From positions 2,480,001 through 2,544,000 of the forward strand of contig OY759785.1 in the NCBI GenBank assembly GCA_963662605.1: 64,000 nucleotides of DNA. Direction: 5' to 3'. Below the pieces are notes generated by a model. The model had not been told where the DNA came from, did not search any database, and saw nothing but the letters and a program-made list of their open reading frames with translations. The translations under genes and the position numbers were made by a program. Positions 52,693 to 61,381 of this stretch are shown one piece after another (position 1 is the stretch's first letter; every line of letters begins with the position of its first letter). Source of the stretch: G963662605 sp963662605 (GTDB lineage Bacteria > Bacteroidota > Ignavibacteria > Ignavibacteriales > Ignavibacteriaceae).

Positions 52693-54477
52693 ATGATAAC
52701 GTTAGAGAATCAACATATAGTCTTTACAAACAAGGCAAGCTGTCGTGACTGTTATCGCTGCCTTCGGGTTTGTCCGGTTAAGGCAATAAAGATGGAAAAC
52801 GGACAGGCGTTTGTTATTCAGGAAAGATGTATTCTGTGCGGCAATTGTATTAAGGAATGCCCGCAGCATGCGAAAAGCTACAGACGAGAGATTGAAAAGG
52901 CTAAACAGTTGATTCTCGACGGTTACACCGTAGCGATCAGCGTTGCTCCTTCATTCGCTGCCGCCTTTGAAGAGTGGGAACTTCCCTTCCTGCCCTCAGC
53001 TTTAAGAAAGCTCGGCTTTCAGGTTGTAAGCGAAACCAGTATCGGTGCATTTGAAACAGCGTGCCAGTCCGCGGTTATTGCAAAGAACAATCCCCATGCT
53101 GCTCATATTTGTACTGCTTGTCCCGCTGTGGTGAATTATACCGAGCGATATGCTCCCGAACAGCTTCCCCGCCTGATACATGTTGTTTCTCCGATGATTG
53201 CACATGCTCAACTCCTCAAACAAAAACACGGCAGTAATATAAAAGTGGTATTTGCCGGGCCCTGTGTCGCTAAAAAAGGTGAAGCAGAGCGTCCCGAATT
53301 TGCAGGTATTGTTAATGCTGTCCTGACTTTCGAAGAGTTACGCGAATGGCTGCTTGAAGAGAATATCGAATTTAAGTATTGTGAGTCGAGTAATTTCGAT
53401 GAATCACCTGTTCCGGATGCTACGTTATTCCCTTTAACGGGTGGATTAATCAAAACTGCAAATCTCTCTACTGACATTCTTTCCAAAAACTCCATCATGA
53501 TAAGCGGCAGTCTTGAATTGGAAGATGCGTATTCCTATCTCTCACCCGATTCCGAAGCAATAATTGAACCTCTGTTCTGCCCACATGGCTGTATTAACGG
53601 TCCGGGTATGGGTTCATCAAAAAGCTTGGTTGAGCGTAAATTAAGCGTTATCGAATATGCGAAAAGTCTGAAACCGGTAACAATTGAGTCCCAGCTTACA
53701 GCCGAACAGATGAAAACTGATTTTGTATACAAGGAAATCAAAGACACTGTTGAGATTACCGAAGACGCTATTCGTGCCATACACAGAAAAACGGGTAAAG
53801 AAACTGAAAAGGACTTGCTGAATTGCGGAGCCTGTGGATATCCGAGCTGCCGCGATAAAGCAATTGCCGTCATCCGCGGATATGCAGAACTTGAGATGTG
53901 TATCCCATACGTCCGTAAATTAGCACAGCAGCGCACTGACAAGATTATTGAGACGAGTCCTAACGGTATAGTCATCTTAAATGAAAAGCTCGAAATACTG
54001 ACCATGAATCCGGCGTTCGTCAAATTCTTCCGCTGCTCGAAAGCAATCATCGGAAACAGAATTGCCACGCTTATGGATCCCGAACCGTTTGAAAAACTTC
54101 TTGTCGGCGATGATGAAACGACTGAGGTAATCGTTAATCACGGTAAATTCGGATTCACAGCTCACGAGAAGATTTATAAATTAAAAGACGATGATACCGA
54201 TAACAAGGTTCAGATTGTCGGCATTTTTGTTGATATAACAAAGAGTATCCTCGACAAAAAGAAATTGGACGCACTTCGCACAAAAACCATCATGCAGGCG
54301 CAGGAGTTGTTAGACCATCAAATTTCTATGGCACAGGAACTTGCTAAGTTTCTGGGTGAAAGTACGGCCCGTGGCGAAGACCTCGTGGAGAATTTAATCA
54401 AATTAACCGATGATGAACAGAAGTCATCAAAAGACGATAGAGGAAAATGGCTGAGGGATATTTACACTTCGAAGTAA
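52693..54477 (+). CDS. hydS: PAS-domain [FeFe] hydrogenase, HydS-like sensor
   Basis: The 594-residue protein has a double [4Fe-4S] ferredoxin (CRDCYRCLRVCP and CILCGNCIKECP), then an H-cluster domain (about 78-320). Four candidate H-cluster Cys ligands remain: Cys143 (CTACPAV), Cys191 (GPCVAKK), Cys296 and Cys300 (FCPHGCINGPG). The proton-relay Cys of HydA (TSCCP) is Ala142 here. After this come a [4Fe-4S] site (Cys378, Cys381, Cys386, Cys403), a PAS domain (about 413-520) and a coiled-coil tail. This resembles group C (HydS) hydrogenases, thought to sense H2. The overlap with the phosphatase gene suggests that they work together. Confidence 0.88.
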   Translation: MITLENQHIVFTNKASCRDCYRCLRVCPVKAIKMENGQAFVIQERCILCGNCIKECPQHAKSYRREIEKAKQLILDGYTVAISVAPSFAAAFEEWELPFLPSALRKLGFQVVSETSIGAFETACQSAVIAKNNPHAAHICTACPAVVNYTERYAPEQLPRLIHVVSPMIAHAQLLKQKHGSNIKVVFAGPCVAKKGEAERPEFAGIVNAVLTFEELREWLLEENIEFKYCESSNFDESPVPDATLFPLTGGLIKTANLSTDILSKNSIMISGSLELEDAYSYLSPDSEAIIEPLFCPHGCINGPGMGSSKSLVERKLSVIEYAKSLKPVTIESQLTAEQMKTDFVYKEIKDTVEITEDAIRAIHRKTGKETEKDLLNCGACGYPSCRDKAIAVIRGYAELEMCIPYVRKLAQQRTDKIIETSPNGIVILNEKLEILTMNPAFVKFFRCSKAIIGNRIATLMDPEPFEKLLVGDDETTEVIVNHGKFGFTAHEKIYKLKDDDTDNKVQIVGIFVDITKSILDKKKLDALRTKTIMQAQELLDHQISMAQELAKFLGESTARGEDLVENLIKLTDDEQKSSKDDRGKWLRDIYTSK

Positions 54478-55601
54478 GAACCAGCCAATCAACAAAAAGG
54501 CCGGGACAGCCGTGCGGCGATATTGTTGTAAGCGAAAAGAATCTTGAAGCGACAACGGTCATCGTTTGCGACGGACTTGGCTCCGGTGCAAAAGCGAATG
54601 TATTCGCTACCATGTGTGCTGCACGCATCAGCGAATTGCTGAAGCGCGGCTTTTCTCCCCTGCATGCTTTCTCCAACGTTGTTAACACCATGAATAAGGC
54701 AACCGAAAAAGATTTACCATTTGCCGCCTTTTCTCTTCTCAGAATATTGAACGACGGCTCTGCCACAGTGCTTGCATATGAAATGCCGCCGCCTATTCTT
54801 ATAGCCAAAGGGTATTCCACCGTATTAAATCAGGAAGTGCAGACCATTGACGAGCGCATCGTAACCGAATCACATTGCTCATTGAGCAACGGTGAAGGCA
54901 TTCTCATTGTCAGCGACGGTATTACTCAAGCCGGAATCGGAAAAGGCCTTCCCTATGGCTGGGACATTGAAGGCGTTAACAAATACCTCAACAGCCAGTT
55001 CAGAAATGATTTACGGCTCGCCGACATACCGGAATTAGTCCGTCAGAAAGCCAAAGAGCATTGGAAGGATAAACCGGAAGATGACTGCACTGCAACGATA
55101 GTTTATGCACGTCCCGGAACTCAGGTGAACATATTGACCGGAGCTCCCGACGATCAGGAGAAAGACAGAAAAATGGTGCGGGATTTTATGTCGCGCGAAG
55201 GAATAAAAATCGTTTGCGGCGGAACAACTGCTAAAATCGTTGCTCGCGAGTCAGGTAAGAAATTGGAAATTGAAGAATCATTTAACGATTCCATTACCCC
55301 GCCAAGTTACTATATTCAGGGAGTTGATCTCGTAACGGAAGGAGCAGTAACTCTCAATCAGCTTTACAATGTATGGGGAGTAGAACTTTCCAAGATGAGC
55401 CGGAAAAATCCGGTTACCGACTTGTATTCGGCAATACTCTCCGCAGATAGAATTAACCTCATTGTCGGCAGGGCTATTAATACCGCAACATATGATATCA
55501 GCTACCGACAGCTGCACATATTACCCCGCAATAAAATCATTCCGCTGCTCATCGAGAAGATTCGCCAAAAAGGAAAACTGGTGACTCTGGAAACAGTGTA
55601 A
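54447..55601 (+). CDS. SpoIIE-type PP2C serine phosphatase
   Basis: The first about 230 of 384 residues form a SpoIIE/PP2C domain. Metal-binding Asp residues are seen in IVCDGLGSG (about 40), ILIVSDGITQAG (about 157) and EDDCTATIVY (about 218). The last about 150 residues form a second region (GGTTAKIVARESGKKLEIEE) that I do not recognise. The gene begins 31 bases inside hydS. PP2C genes often accompany HydS-type hydrogenases, so the pair may be a signalling module. No target kinase or anti-sigma antagonist is nearby. Confidence 0.88.
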   Translation: MAEGYLHFEVRTSQSTKRPGQPCGDIVVSEKNLEATTVIVCDGLGSGAKANVFATMCAARISELLKRGFSPLHAFSNVVNTMNKATEKDLPFAAFSLLRILNDGSATVLAYEMPPPILIAKGYSTVLNQEVQTIDERIVTESHCSLSNGEGILIVSDGITQAGIGKGLPYGWDIEGVNKYLNSQFRNDLRLADIPELVRQKAKEHWKDKPEDDCTATIVYARPGTQVNILTGAPDDQEKDRKMVRDFMSREGIKIVCGGTTAKIVARESGKKLEIEESFNDSITPPSYYIQGVDLVTEGAVTLNQLYNVWGVELSKMSRKNPVTDLYSAILSADRINLIVGRAINTATYDISYRQLHILPRNKIIPLLIEKIRQKGKLVTLETV

Positions 55602-55621
55602 GTTTAGACTTGTTTGAAATC

Positions 55622-55777
55622 ATTAACACGGCACTTTAGCGCCGTGGAGATAATGGAAAAAAACAATGGACTTTAGTCCATTTCTTCAAATCCTAAACTA
55701 ACTAAAAGATCAGCATTGGGCTAAAGCCCGGATATATGGGGTGGTTCTATATCACGGCGCTAAAGCACCGTGTTAAT
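55622..55777. repeat. About 155-bp inverted-repeat element after the hydrogenase operon
   Basis: ATTAACACGGCACTTTAGCGCCGTG (starting at 55622) and its inverse (55753-55777) differ at only two of 25 positions. Within lie the palindromes AATGGACTTTAGTCCATT (55665-55682) and GGGCTAAAGCCC (55718-55729). The same motifs occur at 25092-25180. The gap 55602-55931 holds no other feature that I recognise. Confidence 0.7.
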
Positions 55778-55931
55778 AATTCCAATACTAAGTAATCAGT
55801 ACATAATGAGGCATGAGTCTGAAGTTTGGTACATTGGAGAGAATAGCATTAAAGTGTTTCCCGCAAAACACCTTTTTTGTATTTTACCATATAAATATTA
55901 CTAATTCACAGATATTGATTTAGAGGTTACC

Positions 55932-57125
55932 ATGAACTCAAATGATTTGTCAAGAATACAATCTTTACTCAAACAAATGAAATTGGACGGATGGTTGTTA
56001 TATGACTTCCGTGCTTCAAATACATTGGCTTTAGAGATTTTAGGCATACCTGCCACATCACATCTTACTCGCAGATTTTTCTATTTCATTCCGGCTGAAG
56101 GCACACCGGTCAAGATGGTTAACGGTATTGAAGCTGATAATCTGCGTCATTTACCGGGACAGGAATTAAAATACGGCAGTCATAATTCGCTGCAGGCACA
56201 CTTACGCAAGATTTTATTTCCGGGCAGTACAGTTGCTATGGAATACTCGCCGAATGACGCTATTCCATACCTCTCGAAACTTGACGCGGGTATGTTTGAG
56301 TTTCTCCAGACTTTCGAGGTGAATATTGTTTGCAGCGGTGATTTGATTACCCTTTTCAACGCAGTGTGGACTGAACAACAGTATAAAGAAAACATCCCCG
56401 TCGCGCAGGAATTGACAAAAATTGTGAGACGTGCATATGCTCTTATTAAAGAGAAAATATTAGCGAACGTACCGGTGAACGAATATGAAGTTCAGCAGTA
56501 CATCATGGCGGAATTCGACAGATGCGGATATATTACTGATTATCCCCCGATTGTCGGTGTTAATGAAAATGGCGCGAATCCGCATTACGAACCGACTAAG
56601 GAAATACACAAGCCGATAACCAAAGGCGATTTTGTGTTGATTGACCTCTGGGCAAAACAAAATAAACCCGAGGGAGTCTGGGCTGACATCACCTGGGTAG
56701 GTTATGTCGGGACCGAGATTCCTGAAAAGTACATCAAAGTTTTTAACATCGTACGTGAAGCCCGTGATGCAGGCTTGGCATTGGTAACAGAAAGATTTGC
56801 CAAAAATCAAATTATCCGTGGTTACGAAGTTGACGATGCTGTCCGTAATGTAATTGCGCAGGCCGGATACGGTGAGTATTTTATTCACCGCACCGGACAC
56901 TCAATCACGACCGAAGTTCACGGCAGCGGCCCCCACATGGATAATTTTGAGACTCATGACGATAGGCAAATCTTCCCTTCAACGTCATTCTCCATTGAAC
57001 CGGGTATTTATCTTCCCGGAGATTTCGGTGTCAGATTGGAAATAGATGTGTTTATTCACGCGAATGGACGCGTTGAATTTACAGGAGATGAGAAGCAGGA
57101 AGAAATTATTGCGATACTTGCTTAA
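55932..57125 (+). CDS. M24-family Xaa-Pro aminopeptidase-like protein
   Basis: The 397 residues have a creatinase N-terminal domain (about 1-140) and an M24 pita-bread domain. The five metal ligands are all visible: Asp in DFVLIDLW, Asp in GVWADITW, His in HRTGHSITTE, Glu in FSIEPGIYLP and Glu in VRLEIDVFI. It probably removes N-terminal residues next to proline. No signal peptide is seen. It is monocistronic. Confidence 0.88.
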   Translation: MNSNDLSRIQSLLKQMKLDGWLLYDFRASNTLALEILGIPATSHLTRRFFYFIPAEGTPVKMVNGIEADNLRHLPGQELKYGSHNSLQAHLRKILFPGSTVAMEYSPNDAIPYLSKLDAGMFEFLQTFEVNIVCSGDLITLFNAVWTEQQYKENIPVAQELTKIVRRAYALIKEKILANVPVNEYEVQQYIMAEFDRCGYITDYPPIVGVNENGANPHYEPTKEIHKPITKGDFVLIDLWAKQNKPEGVWADITWVGYVGTEIPEKYIKVFNIVREARDAGLALVTERFAKNQIIRGYEVDDAVRNVIAQAGYGEYFIHRTGHSITTEVHGSGPHMDNFETHDDRQIFPSTSFSIEPGIYLPGDFGVRLEIDVFIHANGRVEFTGDEKQEEIIAILA

Positions 57126-57150
57126 AACAAATCCTGAAGAATTAGATATA

Positions 57151-57181
57151 AAAAAAGGAGTGGCAGCGCCACTCCTTTTTT
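57151..57181. terminator. Bidirectional Rho-independent terminator
   Basis: AAAAAAGGAGTGGC (57151-57164) pairs with GCCACTCCTTTTTT (57168-57181) around a 3-base loop. It has A- and T-tracts on both sides and lies between the convergent M24 peptidase and the end of the Act operon. Confidence 0.9.
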
Positions 57182-57199
57182 GTTAAACTCAATTTCAAA

Positions 57200-58285
57200 T
57201 TACTTTGCTGAACTGGCAGGAGCGTTTGCTTCGTTATATGCGCTTGCCTGAATCAGGGTGTTTTTCCGTGATGTATTGGCAATTGCAGTCTGTTCGGCAA
57301 GGACTAATGCTATCACCGCGAAAAGTAAAAACACAAACGGTAAATGCACATACTTCAGGTGATTTTCTTTTATCATCTGATAAATAAGCTGATACAGCAA
57401 GAATACAAATAATAATGCGATGAATATTCCGGCAAACACGAAAAGTGATAACGAACTTGCAGGCAGCAGCACGGTATTAATCAGTAAAAATACCGGCAAA
57501 GCTAAAAGCGAAATAAAAAGCAGATAAAGCATTTTCGTTTTCATACCTTCAGCGTACTCTTTGGACGTAGTTTTGATTCCGCCATCCCAATAAAAATAAT
57601 AAAACAATATCACCGACGCGGTTAGAGAGATTGAGACTGCCGCGAAATACAACCACCTACTGATAATGGTAATGGACAATAATGAGCCGAGAAGTGATCT
57701 GGAGATATGTCCGTCAACAACATTAATAGCGTAGGTAATTCCGGCAACAAAAAAGTATGTCCCAACGCAAAGTAAAGCCAATCCCCATTTCCCTGTCCAA
57801 TCATTCAACTTCGAAATTCTTGGAGAGAACTGTTCTATGTCTTCCGCGACATCACCGGTAACCGTACTCGCGTTAACCGAGGTGAGAATATCTTTGAAAA
57901 CAAATGAATAGCGATACACATTGATGAGTATCAGGGCAACGCTGATAAATACAAAAGCCAAAAGGAAAAACTTCACCGGAGTATAATTCAGAAGATGATA
58001 AACCTGCGCAAAGCTGAAAAGCAGAATCACAACCGGAGCCACACCGAGAACAAGTCCCGTGCTCTTATTAACGGTAACCAGAGCAGCTATCTCTTTTGCA
58101 AACTGCTTATGCTGTTCATTGTTTTCAACTGTCCCCTTTCTCTTGTAATAAAGGGATACCGCCATACCGCCCAAAACCATGCTGATATACGGTATAAACA
58201 GTATCAGGGCTACTACGGACAAGAAATGAAGCAGTGTGATATGCTCCAAAGACTGCGATAAAACCAGTTTATCTAAAAAATCCAT
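57200..58285 (-). CDS. Unrecognised 8-helix membrane protein at the end of the respiratory operon
   Basis: The 361-residue protein has about eight membrane helices and no motif I can assign. Two His residues (LEHITLLHFL) lie near the first helix, and could in principle be heme or metal ligands. It follows the oxidase subunit IV gene on the same strand (51 bases) and ends at a terminator, so it is probably in the Act/oxidase transcript. It has no cytochrome c motif. It is not oxidase subunit I, because it is too short and lacks the heme-copper His motifs. Confidence 0.7.
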   Translation of the reverse strand: MDFLDKLVLSQSLEHITLLHFLSVVALILFIPYISMVLGGMAVSLYYKRKGTVENNEQHKQFAKEIAALVTVNKSTGLVLGVAPVVILLFSFAQVYHLLNYTPVKFFLLAFVFISVALILINVYRYSFVFKDILTSVNASTVTGDVAEDIEQFSPRISKLNDWTGKWGLALLCVGTYFFVAGITYAINVVDGHISRSLLGSLLSITIISRWLYFAAVSISLTASVILFYYFYWDGGIKTTSKEYAEGMKTKMLYLLFISLLALPVFLLINTVLLPASSLSLFVFAGIFIALLFVFLLYQLIYQMIKENHLKYVHLPFVFLLFAVIALVLAEQTAIANTSRKNTLIQASAYNEANAPASSAK

Positions 58286-58336
58286 TCTTTCTTTTTCCTC
58301 TTACTGAAGAATTGCAACAATTTTTGTAATACTTTC

Positions 58337-58615
58337 TTAGGCAACTACCAAGACCAAGGACACAGCTAAGATCAGACCTGTAATCCCGATAAAAACTTTC
58401 GAAATTTTATCGGCAGGACTGAAATTCATAAAAGCTCTCGCAATCAAATACACTTGTATTGCCGCGATAACAAGAACCAGGAACGGCAATGCTTTGCCTA
58501 AATCCATTCCTGCAAGCACGACGGAAAGTCCTGATAACATAACCAACCCGAACCAGACAAGAAGCTGATTGAGGTAAACGGATGCTGTTGAATTAACTTT
58601 GCTATTCATATTCAC
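58337..58615 (-). CDS. Cytochrome c oxidase subunit IV-like protein
   Basis: The 92-residue protein has three membrane helices and resembles prokaryotic oxidase subunit IV (CyoD/CtaF type), with the final helix pattern FIGITGLILAVSLVLVVA. It ends the oxidase subunit III-IV pair; its ATG lies directly before the subunit III stop. Subunit IV stabilises heme-copper oxidases and is not catalytic. Confidence 0.75.
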   Translation of the reverse strand: MNMNSKVNSTASVYLNQLLVWFGLVMLSGLSVVLAGMDLGKALPFLVLVIAAIQVYLIARAFMNFSPADKISKVFIGITGLILAVSLVLVVA

Positions 58616-59236
58616 TTACCCTATCAAATAAAACACTGAAAATATAAGAACACCAATTATGGTCAATGAATTCCAAAAAATGACTGCAGATGTAATGCTG
58701 CTGCCGTTTTCTGTATCCATTTTGCCTTTCAGTGTCGCGACAGTCATCCATCCCAAAACGACCACGCCGATCAATATCAATATACTATGAAATCCGGAAG
58801 CCATATAATACAGCCAGCAGAACGTTGACTGCCCTTCGGGACTCTTTGCCATCTCAGTTGCGCCTGGATAAAAGCCAAAATATGAATTGACAGCATATTC
58901 GTAATACTTGTTTATCAGAAAAAACAACCCGAACAACACTGTGGCAAGCTGAAAGAAAACAGCCAAACTTATTCTTTTACCGTCCAATGATGAAGACGCC
59001 AGTGCAATAGTCAGACTGCTGGTCAGCAATAATATTGTGTTCAGTGTCCCAAGTAATGTACTTAATTGTTTGGATGCGATCAGAAAATCGCCGGCATGCA
59101 GCATTCTGAAAACAAAAAACGCTACGATCATGCCTCCGAATACAATCAGTTCAAGAAATAACAACAGCCACATACCCGAGCTAATGCTGCTGTAATTCCT
59201 GCTAACGACTCCTGATTGATTTTCCGTATTACTCAA
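58616..59236 (-). CDS. Cytochrome c oxidase subunit III-like protein
   Basis: The 206-residue protein has five or more membrane helices with the family patterns WLLLFLELIVFGGMIVAFF, LGTLNTILLLTSSLTIALA and YYMASGFHSILILIGVVVLGW. It matches heme-copper oxidase subunit III. It lies between a membrane cytochrome c gene and subunit IV. Subunits I and II are not in the window, so the partner oxidase must be elsewhere. Confidence 0.88.
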   Translation of the reverse strand: MSNTENQSGVVSRNYSSISSGMWLLLFLELIVFGGMIVAFFVFRMLHAGDFLIASKQLSTLLGTLNTILLLTSSLTIALASSSLDGKRISLAVFFQLATVLFGLFFLINKYYEYAVNSYFGFYPGATEMAKSPEGQSTFCWLYYMASGFHSILILIGVVVLGWMTVATLKGKMDTENGSSITSAVIFWNSLTIIGVLIFSVFYLIG

Positions 59237-59269
59237 AGCTCCTCCGGTATAAAAATTTCTTATGGTAAC

Positions 59270-60187
59270 TTACCCTAATATTTCCCGTAACAGGTTAAAC
59301 AGACCAGTAACTTCTTCATCCGACAGCAAATTAAAATTTGCCTTAAACCCGTTTCTTGAAATATTAAGTTTTACGATGTTTCTAAAATTTTCTTTTGAAG
59401 CCGCCCATTGAGGACTATTCACCAATGTCGCCAAAGCCTTTTCACGGTTGTCACTCACTGTATTGAAAACAGAGGCATCAATCTTACCGAGCTTTTCAAT
59501 TGCGCCGGCAACTTTCTGTTTTTTAGTCGCATTGTCTTTTTCATACAGTTTTTCAGCTCCGGCAATCGGAATCTGGCCGGGCACCTTGGTACCCTGAGAA
59601 AGTTTATATGTCTGATCCAATGCAGCCAATTCCTCCGGTGTATCCTTTGGTGCGTCAGTCATAAATGTTCTGATATAACTGATGATGGAAATTCTTTCTT
59701 CCGGCGAAATGTAATCGAATGCCGCCATGCCGCTGCCTTGAATACCGAATTGCAGCGTTTTATAAATCTCCGTTACTTTTCTTCCGTTCTTCCAGCCTTC
59801 GGTCGCATGAAAATTTCTCGGTTTCGGATTTAGTGCAGCACCCGCGACTCCATCACCTTTACCCTCTTGTCCGTGACAAGATACGCATGTCGTCGTAAAA
59901 AGCTGCTTCCCTTTTGCAATCATTGCATCTGACGGTGCCGATAATGCTTTTACGTCAACTGCTGATGCAATCCTGGGTTCCTGAACCGTCAATTCCGGAA
60001 CAACACTCAATGTATCTTTCAGTTTCGGTGGTACCTTATTCTGAAACATCGTGTTATTATTGGCGATAAAGAATAATCCGATACCCAACACCACCACGAG
60101 AATATACGGGTATGTAACCGCAACAAGGTGAACCGGGTTTGCCTTTACAAAATCTACTAATTCTTGAATTTTCTTTTGCATAATCAT
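59270..60187 (-). CDS. Membrane-anchored monoheme cytochrome c
   Basis: The 305-residue protein has one N-terminal membrane helix (LVAVTYPYILVVVLGIGLFFI) and one heme-binding motif, CVSCH (Cys101, Cys104, His105 from the ATG at 60187). A later Met in GIQGSGMAAFDY is the probable second ligand. A domain of about 130 residues at the C-terminus has no motif I recognise. It lies between actF and oxidase subunit III, so it may carry electrons from complex III to the oxidase. An upstream TTG at 60190 and an ATG at 60181 are other possible starts. Confidence 0.85.
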   Translation of the reverse strand: MIMQKKIQELVDFVKANPVHLVAVTYPYILVVVLGIGLFFIANNNTMFQNKVPPKLKDTLSVVPELTVQEPRIASAVDVKALSAPSDAMIAKGKQLFTTTCVSCHGQEGKGDGVAGAALNPKPRNFHATEGWKNGRKVTEIYKTLQFGIQGSGMAAFDYISPEERISIISYIRTFMTDAPKDTPEELAALDQTYKLSQGTKVPGQIPIAGAEKLYEKDNATKKQKVAGAIEKLGKIDASVFNTVSDNREKALATLVNSPQWAASKENFRNIVKLNISRNGFKANFNLLSDEEVTGLFNLLREILG

Positions 60188-60193
60188 CAATTT

Positions 60194-61381
60194 TTATAGT
60201 CTAAAATTCAATCCCTTTTGGAGCTTAGGATCGCCTATCGGAACCAGATTATATTTTTTAGCCTTATTTGCGAAGACGACGATAGCTAAACCAACTGCTG
60301 CAACGGGAAATGCAAATTGTAATATGAGACTTGCAATTCCGGCTTCTGCCCGGACGCTCGGCATAACAAGCCAGTAGCAGTCAAGCAAATGAGCAGCCAG
60401 AATCCATATTGCAGAAAACTTCAACTTGCGCGGATCCTTTTTTGCCGGTTGTGAAAGCAATACTGTGTACGGAACAACAAAATGAACGACGATAAGTATC
60501 ATTGACATAATCATCCAACCGCCGTTTCCACGCATCATAAACCAGCCGGTTTCTTCAGGAAGATTTGCATACCATATCAGCAAGAATTGTGAGAATGCGA
60601 TATACGCCCAGAAGTTTATGAACGCGAACAATAACGCGCCCAAACTAAAGTAATGGTCGTCAATCATAGCCGGATGCAATAATTTCCTTTCACCAAGCAG
60701 AACTACTGCAAGTGTTGTTACCGAAAGTCCGGCTAAAACCGATCCGGAAAAAAAATACACGCCGAATATGGTCGAAAACCAATGTGGTTCCAGACTCATC
60801 ATCCAGTCAACCGCAGTTATGGTAATGGTGATAGCAAAGACAGGAATAAATATCGCCGATATAATAATATTCTTTTTGGTCAGCCGTTGGTCTTTTGTTT
60901 CATCCTGCTTTCTCGAATTATTCGTTAAAAGAAAATAAAACAGTGTCCACAGAAATACACTAAGTACACTTCTGATAGTGAAAAAAGCCGGATTCAAATA
61001 GGCAGCTTTCGCCTGAAGTATTTTATCATTCGATAGGACATCCGGATGCGCCCAATCAAAAATGCTTCTTATATTCAACAAAAGAGGAATAACTAATACT
61101 ATCAGCCATGGAATCAACGAAGCGAAAAATTCAACGACTCTTCTTAAAGGAGTGCTCCATTCTGCACCCGTGATATATTCCAGCGCAACCAGAAACAGTG
61201 AGCCGACCGAAATACTGACAAGAAAAACATACACCAGCAGATATGAAAGTATCGCCTGCTGGAAATCTACGATAAAATTCACGATACCGAAGACCACGCC
61301 GATAGCCAATAAAATCAGACCCGTTCTCTGTACAGAAGGACTCAAATCTTTTTTCACATACATAACATCATTTTGTGACAT
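60194..61381 (-). CDS. actF: Alternative complex III subunit ActF
   Basis: ActF is a membrane subunit of the quinol:electron acceptor oxidoreductase alternative complex III. The 395 residues have about ten helices, with SVGSLFLVALEYITGAEWSTPLRRVVEFFASLIPW and AVDWMMSLEPHWFSTIFGVYFFSGS, both typical of the ActF/ActC (NrfD-like) families. It starts right after the actD-actE fusion stop and ends before the cytochrome c gene. Confidence 0.9.
   Translation of the reverse strand: MSQNDVMYVKKDLSPSVQRTGLILLAIGVVFGIVNFIVDFQQAILSYLLVYVFLVSISVGSLFLVALEYITGAEWSTPLRRVVEFFASLIPWLIVLVIPLLLNIRSIFDWAHPDVLSNDKILQAKAAYLNPAFFTIRSVLSVFLWTLFYFLLTNNSRKQDETKDQRLTKKNIIISAIFIPVFAITITITAVDWMMSLEPHWFSTIFGVYFFSGSVLAGLSVTTLAVVLLGERKLLHPAMIDDHYFSLGALLFAFINFWAYIAFSQFLLIWYANLPEETGWFMMRGNGGWMIMSMILIVVHFVVPYTVLLSQPAKKDPRKLKFSAIWILAAHLLDCYWLVMPSVRAEAGIASLILQFAFPVAAVGLAIVVFANKAKKYNLVPIGDPKLQKGLNFRL

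Noticed and set aside
57200..58285. Oxidase subunit I or cytochrome bd subunit
   Set aside because: It is too short, has only about eight helices and lacks the conserved heme-copper His motifs or the bd GRQPW-type motif.
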